Assembly: GCF_000005505.3 (NCBI RefSeq)
Contig: NC_016132.3
Coordinates: 51,226,914-51,290,913 of the forward strand
Source of the DNA: Brachypodium distachyon
Lineage: Eukaryota > Streptophyta > Magnoliopsida > Poales > Poaceae
Length of the DNA stretch: 64,000 nucleotides
Direction: 5' to 3'
In this document: positions 11,349 through 22,287 of the stretch, one piece after another
Numbering within the stretch: the first letter of the stretch is position 1
Layout of the letters: each line of letters opens with the position of its first letter
Position numbers and translations under genes: made by a program
Notes under the pieces: model-generated
Database searches by the model: none
Seen by the model: only the letters and a program-made list of their open reading frames with translations
What the model was told of the DNA's origin: nothing

Positions 11349-11753
11349 TCAAATTACATCAACATTCCCTCGTGTGAGTGTGACTGCCTCCATCAGCTCA
11401 GGGCTCAGTCTGACCATGAGAATGCAGAACTCCGTTTGATCCAGGACGCCATCGCCGTCCATGTCGCCCTCTCTGATCATCTCTGAGAGCTCGTCTTCCT
11501 GGAGCTCTCCTAGCCCCAGCCTGGCTGCATTTCTCTTCAGGCTCTGGAAGGTGATCCTGCCGGTCCTAGGGTCCATGAGCAGCTGAAACCCCTTGCAGAG
11601 TTCCTGGATCAGCCCCTCCGCGCCGAGCTTCCTTGCCATCGTTGGCAGGAAGTCCTCAAACTGCACGGACGAGACCCTGTCGGCGCCCATGGTGCACCTG
11701 ATTGGTGATGACGAAGGACGGGGAATCGAGAATGGCTGGTCTGGTTTCTGCAT
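11349..11753 (-). CDS. EF-hand calcium-binding protein, KIC/PBP1-like
   Basis: A single-exon small calcium sensor of the plant KIC (KCBP-interacting) / PINOID-binding protein 1 group. These bind a partner through one working EF-hand. In the 134-residue frame the functional loop is DMDGDGVLDQTE (about 97-108), with acidic residues at positions 1, 3, 5, 9 and 12. A degenerate first hand lies at about 61-72 (DPRTGRITF). The family block FEDFLPTMARKLG precedes it and FCILMVRLSPELM follows it. A second in-frame ATG at 11690 would give a 113-residue protein starting MGAD, and this fits the usual family start better. The upstream one is kept because it lies just below a TATA-like TTATTTAAT (about 11805-11813). 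Converges with frataxin. Confidence 0.88.
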   Translation of the reverse strand: MQKPDQPFSIPRPSSSPIRCTMGADRVSSVQFEDFLPTMARKLGAEGLIQELCKGFQLLMDPRTGRITFQSLKRNAARLGLGELQEDELSEMIREGDMDGDGVLDQTEFCILMVRLSPELMEAVTLTRGNVDVI

Positions 11754-11804
11754 CTATGGAATCGTGGTGTATGGAGAATGATAACGAGAGGGGAATGGTG
11801 GGGG

Positions 11805-11813
11805 ATTAAATAA
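11805..11813 (-). promoter_or_regulatory. TATA-like box of the EF-hand gene
   Basis: On the minus strand TTATTTAAT lies about 55 bp upstream of the first ATG (11753), a plausible TATA position for a short 5' UTR. Confidence 0.45.
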
Positions 11814-12507
11814 GGAAGGGGGTGGTGCCGGGCGACGAAGGAGTCCTTGAGGTTCTCGGAAGCAGTCTCTCCCAACAAAAGTACAGGCAATTGCATCGCA
11901 GGCGTCGTAGCTGGCTAGCTATCTTCAGGCGGTCGCTGCGGCCGGCGGTTTTTGCTTGGTTTCTGCGAAGTAACGAGTGCGAGGTAGCTTCTGCAATGCC
12001 GGTTGCTTGCAGAGATCGTGTGCCTTTGGGGCTCATTAAGAAAATTGATAGGAATGGTGATCGGAAGCTCGCGTAGGAACGGTGGGTTTAGGTCAATGCG
12101 GCTGACATCAATAGAATGAACTGAGCTCCAGGAAGGTTGCATTTATTTCCAATTCCTTAGCTGTCTGATAGGTCCTGGACCGGCCAACGTGTGGCCGGCC
12201 AAGTATGCAACTTCTTTGGTTGTTTACCCGCCAAAAAAAAAGAAAAATAGAAAAAAACTTATTTGGTTTTTGTCAACTCCTTTTTAGTTGTTTAACCCAG
12301 TTTTCCGTGGATGAAACCGACCATTTGCTTTTTTTAAGTTGCTTTTACTGGTTTGCTTAGGTGATTTACTAGCTATCCTACATGTGCAGAGGCGTGATTT
12401 TTCGCAACATACATCACATCAACTAATGTTCATCCTTCCCTAAAAAAACTAATAATCATCCTAACAAGATTACTAATGGAAGTGTCTAATTAGCAGCTGT
12501 GTTTTTT

Positions 12508-12590
12508 GTTTTACTAACAGTCCGTTTTTAGATTCTGTATTTTTTTTTGAGAGGAAGTTTTACTAACAGTCCGTTTTTAGATTCTGTATT
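12508..12590. repeat. Tandem duplication, period 49 bp
   Basis: A 34 bp block starting GTTTTACTAACAGTCCGTTT occurs at 12508 and again at 12557, separated by a T-rich spacer. Confidence 0.85.
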
Positions 12591-13585
12591 GTGTGCAATT
12601 CTGTTCGCTGTATACAGCCCAAAAGGTGTTAACAGGCTAAAAAGAATATCGGGCTGCTTATAAGCGGCCATAAACTTTTGGGGCTTGCTTTTAAGAGGTC
12701 ATAATTTTTTCGGGCAGTTGGAAAACACCATGAAGAGTACATGGGCCAAAGTGGGCTGCCAACATTTTAAATTATATTCAAATTCAAATGATATATCCTT
12801 GGTTTCTAAAAAAAAAGATATATCCTTGTACTATTTAAATTTCTCGATACATTTCCCAATAGAACGAAAAAAGAAAAGAAAAGGAGGAGCAGAAACAAAT
12901 CGTCGTAGGCTTATTAGGCCGGGCCGCGTCAAGGGTTCGCCGGTGAGCCGAGCAGGAGCGACGGCCCGGACGGTATGCTCTGCTAGGATCCACAGTGTTG
13001 GTCGGGCTAAATGGGTTTCAGACGAACCAAGTTCTGCAGAAGTCCAGACCTCCTCGCCTCGGATGCTCGGAACCCCCCTCGCGGCCTCGCCTTCGTCGCC
13101 GGCACCAACTCCGCCATGAGCCCATGAGTGATTGCAGGCGGCGGCGGCGAGGCGATTTCCGCTTGCTAGACTCTTGCAGCGCGCATCACTGCCGTCATAT
13201 TCCCTGGATGCCAAGTTCCTTCGCCCAACTCCGGAGCGTCGTATTTTGTACGGAGTAGGAGTACTGTTCAAACCTGGTGCGCCATTTTTCTGCAATTAAA
13301 ATCGCGGTTACGACTAGCCTATTATATTCAGCTTGCCGTTATTTTGTTTGCTGTGCTTCACAGTGGACCAGTGGTAGGTTGTTTGTGCGATTGTATCTTG
13401 AGTTCTTGACGGTGAAAGGGATTGAAGGAAGGAGAAGACAGAACGTGCACAAATGGAGTCCGTGGAAGAGAAAGGAGCGACGACGGGCGACCAGTGGAAT
13501 AATGGTACGGAGACTTCACCCCTCGCACCCATAATGTTTGTTGGAAATGCTGGAATTCCTCTAGGTAACATCATTTTAGTACTCA

Positions 13586-13633
13586 ATATGTGACGTGGAT
13601 TTGCATGACAACTTATACAAATCCACATCACTT
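13586..13633. repeat. Short hairpin-forming inverted repeat
   Basis: TGTGACGTGGATTTG on the left pairs with CAAATCCACATCACTTA on the right across a loop of about 15 bases. It could be a degraded MITE end or a transcribed hairpin. Confidence 0.7.
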
Positions 13634-14117
13634 ATTTCAGGATGTAGTGAGTATATAAATTGCCAACCCTGCCCTTGTGATGCAGGCTGCCGTCAGCTGT
13701 ATGGTGCACAATGGCACACGTATCAGCTATCGAGAATGAAAGATGATTGTCATTTTGGCTGCACAAGCTCAGCTGGTTCATTGTAGGATGTAGATTTCCT
13801 ATGGTAGTCCAAGTCAACCAGTCAGCCCCTAGCCAAAGAACTCTATCGTGTGGTTATCTGCTATAGTCAAAAAGGAGTCACAGTCCAGCATTGACTACAT
13901 CCATCTATCATGCTTGACTGGCAATTGGAAAATTGGTTTCATGGAAACTTCAAAGCCGGCAACTCTGGATGTTCATAATTGCCGGGTATATCTGCTGGAG
14001 TGAATTTAATATCACCTTGCAGAGATTACAGAAAATATGCTGCTTACCCATGCTCTCCCCTTGATTCATTATTTCAAGAAACTCAGTGGGGTATGCGCAT
14101 GTATGTCCTCCTTTTAA

Positions 14118-14151
14118 TCTCTCTCTCTCCCTCCCTCTCTCTCTCTCTCTA
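14118..14151. repeat. CT-dinucleotide microsatellite
   Basis: A run of TCTCTCTC with a few C insertions, ending about 50 bp before the RLK1 start codon. Such pyrimidine tracts are common in plant 5' UTRs and core promoters. Confidence 0.9.
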
Positions 14152-14203
14152 GCTTAACTATTTTGCTTTGCGATTTACACAGTTTATTCTTGAAGAACAA
14201 GCC

Positions 14204-17200
14204 ATGTTTGTAGAAATAAGCTACTTGAAGCAGTCCACAGTTGTTGTTCTGCTGATTCTATCTGTATCAGCAATAGGATGTTTATCAGCAACCAGACCAA
14301 TATTAGGCAGAATATCTCTGAATGAATCAATTTCTGATGGGCAGACACTGGTTTCTGGCAACTTTGTGCTTGGTTTCTTTAGCCCTGGAACTTCAAGCCA
14401 TCGATATATTGGTATATGGTACAACAGTGATCCAAATGGAACGGCTGTATGGGTTGCTAATAGGAACAATCCAGTACAAGATACGTCAGGCATACTTAAG
14501 TTTGATAATGGTGGTAATCTGATTGTTTCAGATGGCAGAGGTAGGTCCTTCATAGTGGCTTCTGGGATGGGAGTAGGAAATGTGGAGGCTGCCATACTGG
14601 ATTCTGGCAACTTTGTGCTAAGGAGCATCGCCAACCATTCGAATATCATATGGGAGAGCTTTGCCTCTCCTACTAATACATGGCTCCCTGGAATGAATAT
14701 TACAGTTGGAAAGTTGCTGACTTCATGGAAGAGCTATGATGACCCAGCAATGGGGGATTACTCATTTGGACTGGGCGTAGTTAATGCATCAGCATTCATT
14801 ATCTGGTGGAATGGGCGTGAATTTTGGAACAGTGCACACTGGAATGGTGACATTAATTCTCCAATTCCAGAACTAACATCTATAGATATCATCCCTGTCT
14901 CATTTCGTTGTGATAACCTTACATGCACATACACTCCCAACCCTAGTGACAGATTGACTAAGATTGTTTTGGATCAAACAGGTTCACTGAGCATAACACA
15001 GTTTGATTCAGAAGCCAAATCATGGGTGTTATTATGGAGACAGCCAGTCAGTTGTGACGAGTCTAAATTATGTGGAGTTTTTGGTGTATGCAACATGGCC
15101 AATATACATATACTACCAGTATCATTAGATTCAGATCAATCCCCTTGTCAATGTCCAAAAGGCTTTGCAAAACAAGACAAATCAAATACCAGAAAAGGGT
15201 GCACTAGGCAAACCCCACTGCAGTGTACTGGTGATAAGTTTATTGATATGCCTGGTATGCGACTTCCTGACCCAAGACAGAAGGTGGCTGTCGTGGAAGA
15301 TAGTGGATGTCAATCTGCCTGCATGAAATATTGCTCTTGTACAGCATATGCTCATTCGCTATCGGATGGTTGCAGCTTGTTTCATGGCAATCTAACAAAC
15401 TTGCAGGATGGATATAATGGGACCGGAGTGGGAACTCTTCACCTTCGTGTAGCTGCATCAGAGTTAGAATCTGGCAGTAGCTCAGGTAATAAGCATATCT
15501 CGTAGTAGAGTATTATTGTCATTTCGGAGAATATATCAAGACTCGGTTACTTGCAAGAAAACAGAAGTGATCCGAAGGAATTATGAAGTCAAGTGACAAG
15601 ATCTCTTTGTTGTTCAGGTCACAAATTACTTTGGCTGGCGTCTGTACTTCCTTCAGTTGCATTCCTTATCTTTTGTCTCGTCTCTTTTATTTGGATTAGG
15701 AAATGGAAAATTAAAGGTAACCATTATGAGTCTTAAAAGATCCTTCGTAGTTTAAGACCATGACATGCCTTGGTGTGCAATGTAGATAAAAACATGAGAA
15801 GAAGTTTCTTTTTGTGAACCAGGGAAAGAAAAACGGCATGATCACCCCATCGTCATGACTTCAGATGTAATGAAACTTTGGGAAAGTGAAGACACAGGCT
15901 CTCACTTTATGATGCTTTCCTTTTCACAAATAGAAAATGCCACAGATAACTTCTCAACTGCAAACAAGCTTGGAGAAGGGGGGTTTGGTCCTGTATACAA
16001 GGTTAATTCTATTCTTTAGTTTGTTTGATAATATGTTTGCTAGCATTTCCAGGCAGAAAGGCAAAAACTTATAGCTTTGTGTTTTTAGGAAAGTAACAAT
16101 AGTGAATTCCTCACCCAAAAAAAAACAATAGTGAATTCCTGTACATTATGATTGCAATAAATCCAAACAGCACAGTATATTGAAACGGGAAAATGGGCAG
16201 ACTATGGGCTAGTGAAGGCATACATGACATGATGTGTAGATGAAAGTATGCCACAGTCTACAGTCTCACATAGTTATACAGCTATATATGTCAATATAAT
16301 CTTTCCGTATTCGAAAATGCCTTCCGGCGCCCGGGCGTCAGGCCGGCCAGTATCTCATGCGTTTGATTTGCTTCGGGATCACTCCTTCTGGGCCATGCCA
16401 GTCATATTTGGTGTAGCCCATCATGTATAAAGGGGATTAATTTTAGTACTCTCACATTCTCCTCTCTGATCAAGTCATTAACTAATAGTGTATATTTGTC
16501 TAGTGGCCCTGTAAGATGTCTATAGTTATGGCATTTATATCATCCTCCACTTGTTATTCATGTATGGAGCATAAATTGTGATGTTTGATCAAGCAGATCA
16601 GGAAATTCAATATACGTCAAACTATCAGCTATCGTGGTACTCCCTCCTTTTCACAAAGAATGGCGTCCACGCTTTTCGAGGTCGAACTTTGATCAATGAT
16701 TAGACCATCTATATGTAGATAATATGTTACAAATTTTATATCATTGGAAAGGTATTTGAAATACGAATCCAATGATATAATTTTCGAGACACATAAACCT
16801 CAAATCGTTAGTCTAATCGTTGGTCAAAGTAAAATCTTGAATTGCGTGCGTGCCATTCTTTGTGAAATGGAGGGAGTATTATCTAATGTCTGACAGTTGA
16901 AAATTTGAAACGATGCTCCAGGGAAGCTTACCAAATGGGCAGGATGTCGCTGTTAAGAGACTAGCAGCGAATTCAGGACAAGGGCTACCTGAGTTTAAGA
17001 ACGAGATCTTATTAATAGCCAAGCTTCAACATAGAAATTTAGTTGGACTCTTAGGCTGCTGCATTGATGAGGACGAACTGGTACTACTCTATGAGTACAT
17101 GCCAAACAAGAGCTTGGATTTCTTCCTATTTGGTATGTTCAATTTTTTTATTTAATATCCCTACTTTGTAGCCTTTTCCGCCTTGTATGCTTTGTTGAAC

Positions 17201-18093
17201 CAAGCAGTTTATTTTTCAAGAACAATCAAGAAGGGCTTTTTTAGTCTGGGCAATGCGTCTTAACATAATTGAAGGGATTGCACAAGGTCTTATTTATCTC
17301 CACAAGCATTCTCGTCTGAGAATTATTCATAGGGACCTGAAACCAAGCAACATTCTGTTGGACACTGATATGAACCCTAAGATCTCAGACTTCGGAATGG
17401 CAAGAATATTTGATCCGAAAGGAACGCTAGCTAACACAAAAAGAGTCGTTGGAACATAGTAAGTACTTCTATTTGTATTTGACATAGAAAGTGACGAATC
17501 TCTATATTGGAAAATGGACACTGAATTTATTAGATTATTGTTCTTTCAGTGGCTACATGGCTCCTGAGTATGCTATGGCAGGTATTTTCTCTGTCAAATC
17601 CGATGTATTTAGCTACGGGGTATTGCTTCTGGAGATCATCAGTGGGCTAAGAAATGCGGGATCTCACAGACATGGCAACTCTCTAAACCTTCTTGGTCAT
17701 GTGGGTCCAAGTTCGAATTAATAGTCTCAAATTGTTCTATAATTTTAGTACCTGGACTACTTTTAATTTGATGAATGTAACTGAACTTCGCAGGCATGGG
17801 AACTGTGGAGAGAAGGCAGATGGTATGAACTCGTTGATAAAACATTGCCTGGTGCATGCCCTGAGAACATGATACTAAGATGCATTCATGTCGGCATGTT
17901 GTGCGTTCAGGAGAATGCTGCTGATCGACCCTCCATGACTGAAGTCATTTCTATGATTACCAACGAAAATGCCAACTTACCGGACCCAAAACAACCTGGT
18001 TTCTTCTCCATGTTGCTTCCCACTGAAGTTGATATCCGTGAAGGAACCTGCTCCCTGAATGATTTGTCAATTACGGGCCTGGACGGTAGGTAG
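14204..18093 (+). CDS. G-type lectin S-receptor-like Ser/Thr kinase (RLK1)
   Basis: A single-pass plasma-membrane receptor kinase of the S-domain class. Exons: 14204-15485, 15618-15716, 15823-16001, 16922-17132, 17221-17458, 17550-17700, 17794-18093, giving 819 residues with no premature stop. Order: signal peptide (1 to about 29), bulb-type lectin domain (about 35-150, with WVANRNNP), S-locus glycoprotein region, PAN-like Cys-rich region (about 340-420), membrane segment (about 431-453, its own exon), kinase. Kinase motifs: GEGGFG in exon 3, VAVK Lys near 532, HRDLKPSN with Asp near 629, DFG near 647. The lectin motif [15 protein letters not shown] departs from the usual WQSFDYPTDTLLPGM. The ATG is the first in frame after a CT-rich leader. 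Intron 3 holds a Stowaway MITE ending 45 bp before exon 4. RLK1 is the most diverged of the four kinases here. Ligand unknown. Confidence 0.93.
16640..16876. mobile_element. Stowaway-like MITE in RLK1 intron 3 (237 bp)
   Basis: Begins CTCCCTCCTTTTCACAAAGA and ends with its inverted form TCTTTGTGAAATGGAGGGAG. TA at 16638-16639 and 16877-16878. The two halves are largely complementary, so it can fold into a long hairpin. Confidence 0.92.
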
Positions 18094-18661
18094 TGCTATC
18101 TCCATTCGATAATGGTAGGGGTATGATGTTATCCCCACAAGGTACTGCTGATCCCTGTATCACATGAACCTAAATTGATCAGAACTTTTGGAGCCATCCC
18201 AGAAACTTCTGAAGTGTTTGGTCCAATTAATTGCCAATGTTGTCAGACAGAATGTCAGGAGAAGCTGTGATTGTGCATTCTAACACCTTCAGTTCTAGGT
18301 TTCCTAAAGTGCTCTATAATCTCGACTGGGAAACCACCGATTGTTGGTTCCTATTTCTTGCTGAGTACTAGCTGTTACTGCCTTATTTGCTGCAGTAGGC
18401 CAAATCATATGAGTATGTCGTGTAGCCTGATATTTAAGCATTGTCTACCAGGTAAGGTAGGTACTCTCAGGTTCCTGCCACACTCTGCAGCAGCTCCTGG
18501 AATATGCCGTACGTGCTGCGTTCTTGTGCTACTTGGATAAGTAGTATATTGAAATCTTCAACACATCAAATCGTGTTCATCGAGGTCACGAGATTCTTTC
18601 TCATGCCTGGATAAGCCGTGATGATGTCGAAACATGCGGATTCCGGAATAATTGATGCGTA
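18094..18661. other. RLK1 3' region
   Basis: Downstream of the RLK1 stop codon. No coding signal was found. Short open frames (for example about 18271-18540) show no domain. This is probably 3' UTR followed by spacer. Confidence 0.5.
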
Positions 18662-18692
18662 CTCCCTACTACACAGACCGGAGCGGAGGGAG
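18662..18692. mobile_element. 31 bp Stowaway remnant
   Basis: CTCCCTACTACACAGACCGG followed by AGCGGAGGGAG. Both Stowaway tips are present but the interior is missing. TA precedes it (18660-18661). Confidence 0.7.
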
Positions 18693-18746
18693 TCTCTCAT
18701 AGACAACAAAACAGCAATCCCATTTTCCAAGGCTCCAAGCTAACAA

Positions 18747-19953
18747 GGGTGTGTTTGTTTGTGTTCCTAGGAGCAGCTTCTACGGCTTCCGGGAGCCCAA
18801 ACAAACACCTATTTTCGGTCCAGATTTTAGAAGCTTCTTCATTTTCAAACAGACCATTTATCAGAATACTTTCCCACCAAATCACATATAACGTACTAAA
18901 TGTCACAAAACAGTTCGTTCTTTTTCCTCCTTCTGCCCCAAATCTACCCGACTTCCTGGCTTCCTGCAGCCATACGCCTCTGCCTTCCCGACGTCCAGCC
19001 GCCGCCAGGCCCGCCACTCCTCCGACGGATCTCCGGCCACCGGCGCCGTAGATCTCCTTCTTCCGAACGAACATACCTATCCTGAGCCGCCGCTGGAAAC
19101 TCCCCTGCCCGAACCTGGGTCTCCGCCCTCCTTTGCACATCGCCGCCGTCCAGCTGCCGCCTTGGACCGGAGCCGCCCCGAGCTCCTGAGGTGTGGCCGA
19201 CCCTGCTCCCCGACTTCCTGCTCCCGTGCCCCCTACCTCTCTGTGCATCTCTCTCTCATGTGCCTTTTCTCTCTCCCAATGTCTTTGCCTGCCATGTGCC
19301 GCTCTCGAACCATCTTTTCACTAATCTAAGGTGTATAGCATTAATCTAAGGTATATATGCATGCAGCCTAAGGTGTTTTGCACTATGAAATTTTAGCAGA
19401 ACCCAAGGTGTATGCACTAATCAATTATTGTTTGATATTTGTGAAACTTCACTGATCTAAGATGTACTCCCTCCGTCCCATATTAAGTGACTCAAATTTG
19501 CCAAAATATGGATGTATCTATTCATAAAAAACGTGTAGATATATGTAATAAAAAGTCAGTTAATATGGGACGAAGAGAGTATATTATTTAATAACCATGC
19601 TTTGCCATCTCGAAGCAATAAATGGCGCATGTTAATTATCTATGGTATAATGTGTTCAAAATTATTTTCATGCATGGAGTGAAGATATGATCATCTGGGC
19701 GAAAAAAATCTTAAACAACTAATTTACAATTAAAATAGTACAGTGAACACTAATTTACAATTAAAACAGTACAGTCAGGACTAATACCAAGTTTACAGAA
19801 CTACATGATCATTCAGGTCATTTCAACACATTGTAGCTGCAACTGCAGCCGGACCAACCGCACAAACAAACACACATCAGACAACTCCAACCTTCCGGCT
19901 GCAGCTGGCAGCCACAGCTGATTCTGAAATCTGCAGCCCAAACAAACACAACC
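18747..19953. mobile_element. TIR element carrying GC-rich cargo (1.2 kb)
   Basis: The left end GGGTGTGTTTGTTTGTGTTC is mirrored by CAAACAAACACAACC at the right. A second inner copy of the right end (CACAAACAAACACACA) lies near 19861. The cargo at about 18920-19250 is C-rich with codon-like composition and no recognised protein. A Stowaway MITE sits inside it. Termini resemble the GGG(T/C)GTGTTTGTTTG ends of grass Harbinger or hAT non-autonomous elements. Confidence 0.5.
19467..19579. mobile_element. Stowaway-like MITE (113 bp)
   Basis: Begins CTCCCTCCGTCCCATATTAA and ends TTAATATGGGACGAAGAGAG, with TA on both sides. It is nested inside the larger TIR element. Confidence 0.93.
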
Positions 19954-20510
19954 TAAAAGGGCACTCAGTTTCAAACAAAAAAAAAATCAACAATCCCATT
20001 CCACTGGATCCCGTAGAGTTATTTACTTCAATCTCTGATATTACAGGTTGCGCTGGAGCTTCATGCCGCAATATGTCCCAGCTCAAACTCCTGCATCCGA
20101 TTCAACAGAACAGTCATGTTCGTTTCAACTACCATTCTCTTCTTTTCTTTTGCAGTCACTAGAATTCTTGTTTCTCTACCGTCAGCCCGTCACCATCAGT
20201 ACAGAAAGAGACCAGATCTTTCTATACGGAGCAACCGTAAAGGTAAAACCGTTGCTCCGTCATAATCACCAAGTACAGCCAAAACCAAACAGAAAAAGAA
20301 TCACACTGCATAGACTGCTCCAAACTAGTCCCATAGGAATTACAGACCAGATTACCCCGGCCTGTAAATGTTTCGAACGACATGTCCACGCCATCCTCAG
20401 CATAAGCAGCATCGCCGGTGCTTTCTTGGACGCCGCTTCCTATGCCTCGGTCGGGTCCTTTTACTCGTCGCCTGCATCTTATCGGCTTTCGCCCGAGCTC
20501 GCCGGCCGCG

Positions 20511-20520
20511 CTATAAAAAG
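20511..20520 (+). promoter_or_regulatory. TATA box of the LysM gene
   Basis: CTATAAAAAG in a GC-rich context about 95 bp upstream of the ATG at 20612, a canonical grass TATA box that implies a 5' UTR of roughly 60-65 bases. Confidence 0.8.
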
Positions 20521-20611
20521 GCCAGGGAGCTCAGCTGATCTCGTCACCAAAGCAGCAGTAGCATAACAAGAAGAAGCTTTAACTGCATTAACATATCCGA
20601 GCTGCACTGCA

Positions 20612-20917
20612 ATGGCCAACAACCACGAAGCCGCCGCTGTCCTCCTGATCGCGTCCCTCCTGGTGGCGGCAAGCCTCACCGCCGACGCGAGGATCACCGT
20701 CCAGGTTATGCGTGCGTCAGTGGAGGGCTCCAAGGCGGTGTCGGTGCCGGCGCTGACGTGCAACAAGGTGCACGGGGTGCAGACTGGCGAGACCTGCTTC
20801 TCCTTGGCGCAAGGCTCCGGCTTGACCCAGGAAGACTTCCTGGGATTCAACCCCAACATCAACTGCGCCAGGGTCTTCGTTGGCCAGTGGGTCTGCCTTG
20901 ACGCTTCCTCTGCTTAA
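20612..20917 (+). CDS. Secreted single-LysM domain protein
   Basis: An intronless 101-residue protein. Residues 1 to about 26 form a signal peptide (hydrophobic AAAVLLIASLLVAASL, likely cleaved near TADA). The mature part is essentially one LysM module: TCNKVHGVQTGETCFSLAQG at about 49-68, then NPNINC and GQWVC. Four cysteines (50, 62, 85, 95) could form two disulfides, as in small plant LysM proteins. LysM modules bind N-acetylglucosamine polymers such as chitin or peptidoglycan. There is no kinase, membrane anchor or GPI signal, so it is probably apoplastic. It lies between RLK1 and RLK2. The start is the first ATG after the TATA box. Role unproven. Confidence 0.87.
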   Translation: MANNHEAAAVLLIASLLVAASLTADARITVQVMRASVEGSKAVSVPALTCNKVHGVQTGETCFSLAQGSGLTQEDFLGFNPNINCARVFVGQWVCLDASSA

Positions 20918-21817
20918 GTTGTACAGTACTACGCACCTGAAGTCCTGAACACCGCTGCTGCCTACAGTACCGCCCTACGTACTCCTACTATGAATAAGGA
21001 GGCGCGCTAGCTCTTCCGTATGCCCCACAGTTCTCCGCTAAATATTTGTATCTTCCTCGCAAAAAAGAGGTGCTTGCTTGCTGTCTGAAGTAGTCCGTCG
21101 TCACTCGTCACTCTGTCTTTGTATACTAGCTATGGCTAAGTATCTGATTCCGTTGACCGTGTCTGATTTTCAGTTTACTCCTTATAATTCGTCCCTGTCT
21201 TCTGGATAAGTTGGCAATCTAAAGGGATCCCGTAAATCTCGATTTCAGAAAATATTTTGGACACAACTATTTTAGTCATTTCGGTTTGCATTTTCGTGAA
21301 AGGGCCAAAATTCCACTTGAAATCGACAATAATCCAGCCATCTTCTTTAATAAATAATTAAATTTCTGCGTACTACTAAAATAGCTGAAATAATTTTACG
21401 GAATGGCTGAAATTCAGTGAATTACGATGAAATTTCATTAAAAGAGAGAACCACCTGCTATATTTGATTGCCACTGAGCTATTGACTAGTCAACTCACTT
21501 GTCAATGCGGATTTTGGGCAAAATATATTTATATATGTGAGCAGGTGACCGAGCTCTACCGGCCATCCTTAATCTTCTTTCTCGTGTTGTTGCTGTGTTC
21601 ACACATGTAGACACAACCATATTTTTAGTCCAAAATTTAAAATTTGCATGCCCATGAGTTAGTTTCGTCCAAAAAATAATGCATGTGCTTTTATTTTATT
21701 TTCAAAGCACCAAAGAGCGCATCGACTTCGTGTTTTCTTTCTGAGGAAGGATCGACTTCGTTTTGTCTAGTAGACAGGACAATACATAGTAGTACTCGTT
21801 TATGGGATATATATATA
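20918..21817. other. Intergenic, AT-rich
   Basis: Begins with the probable 3' UTR of the LysM gene. No gene or clear transposon was recognised in the remainder. Confidence 0.5.
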
Positions 21818-22287
21818 TCTATATAACCTATAAAGTTAATCCTCACTAAGTGCAATTAATGTTTGCAAGCGTGACATGCAAGGTGTCCACATCATCATCC
21901 ACATCATGCGCATTATGGGCATTCAAAGGCTCCACATTACCATCCAAGTCCATTCGAATTTAATATTTTGATACCTAAGATTTTTCATGTTGCATATAAA
22001 TATTTCACCAAACACATATATTTTCATGATATGTATGTCAATTTTTCTAAGATCTGTAAATATTCATGTTGACGAAACTTTACTTTTCGGTTTCTTGAAA
22101 ATTGTTAATGTTCATGCACATCAAAATTACACATATTGTTTTGTTGCATAGGTGTTATGAATGATAAAATTGTTTTGTCCTAAAATATTCATATTTATTT
22201 TACATCAAATCATATTATTATGTTTCTAAAATCATATTCAGGCGTGCATATAGAATTTTCCGTGACAACACGTGAAGAATCACCTAG
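21818..22287 (+). mobile_element. Candidate non-autonomous Helitron (470 bp)
   Basis: Starts TCTATATAACCT after an A and ends CTAG before a T. Just inside the end lies a degenerate CCGTGACAACACGTG palindrome-like segment. This matches the TC...CTRR plan of Helitrons and the usual CCGTnGCAACnCACGG end in grasses. It is AT-rich with no coding capacity. A repeat of about 35 bp flanks it on both sides. Confidence 0.45.

Larger units (their letters stand above)
11814..14100. other. Intergenic, no supported gene
   Basis: Contains a local tandem duplication (12508-12590), an AT-rich stretch, a GC-rich block (about 12900-13220) with short open frames but no domain, and a hairpin at 13586-13633. From 13640 to 14100 nothing is recognised. 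It forms the 5' region of RLK1. Confidence 0.45.

Noticed and set aside
12685..13295. GC-rich open frames upstream of RLK1
   Set aside because: Open on both strands with no domain, plausible exon structure or continuation.
14168..14203. Upstream extension of RLK1 (start at 14168)
   Set aside because: That codon is TTG. The ATG at 14204 starts directly before a good signal peptide.
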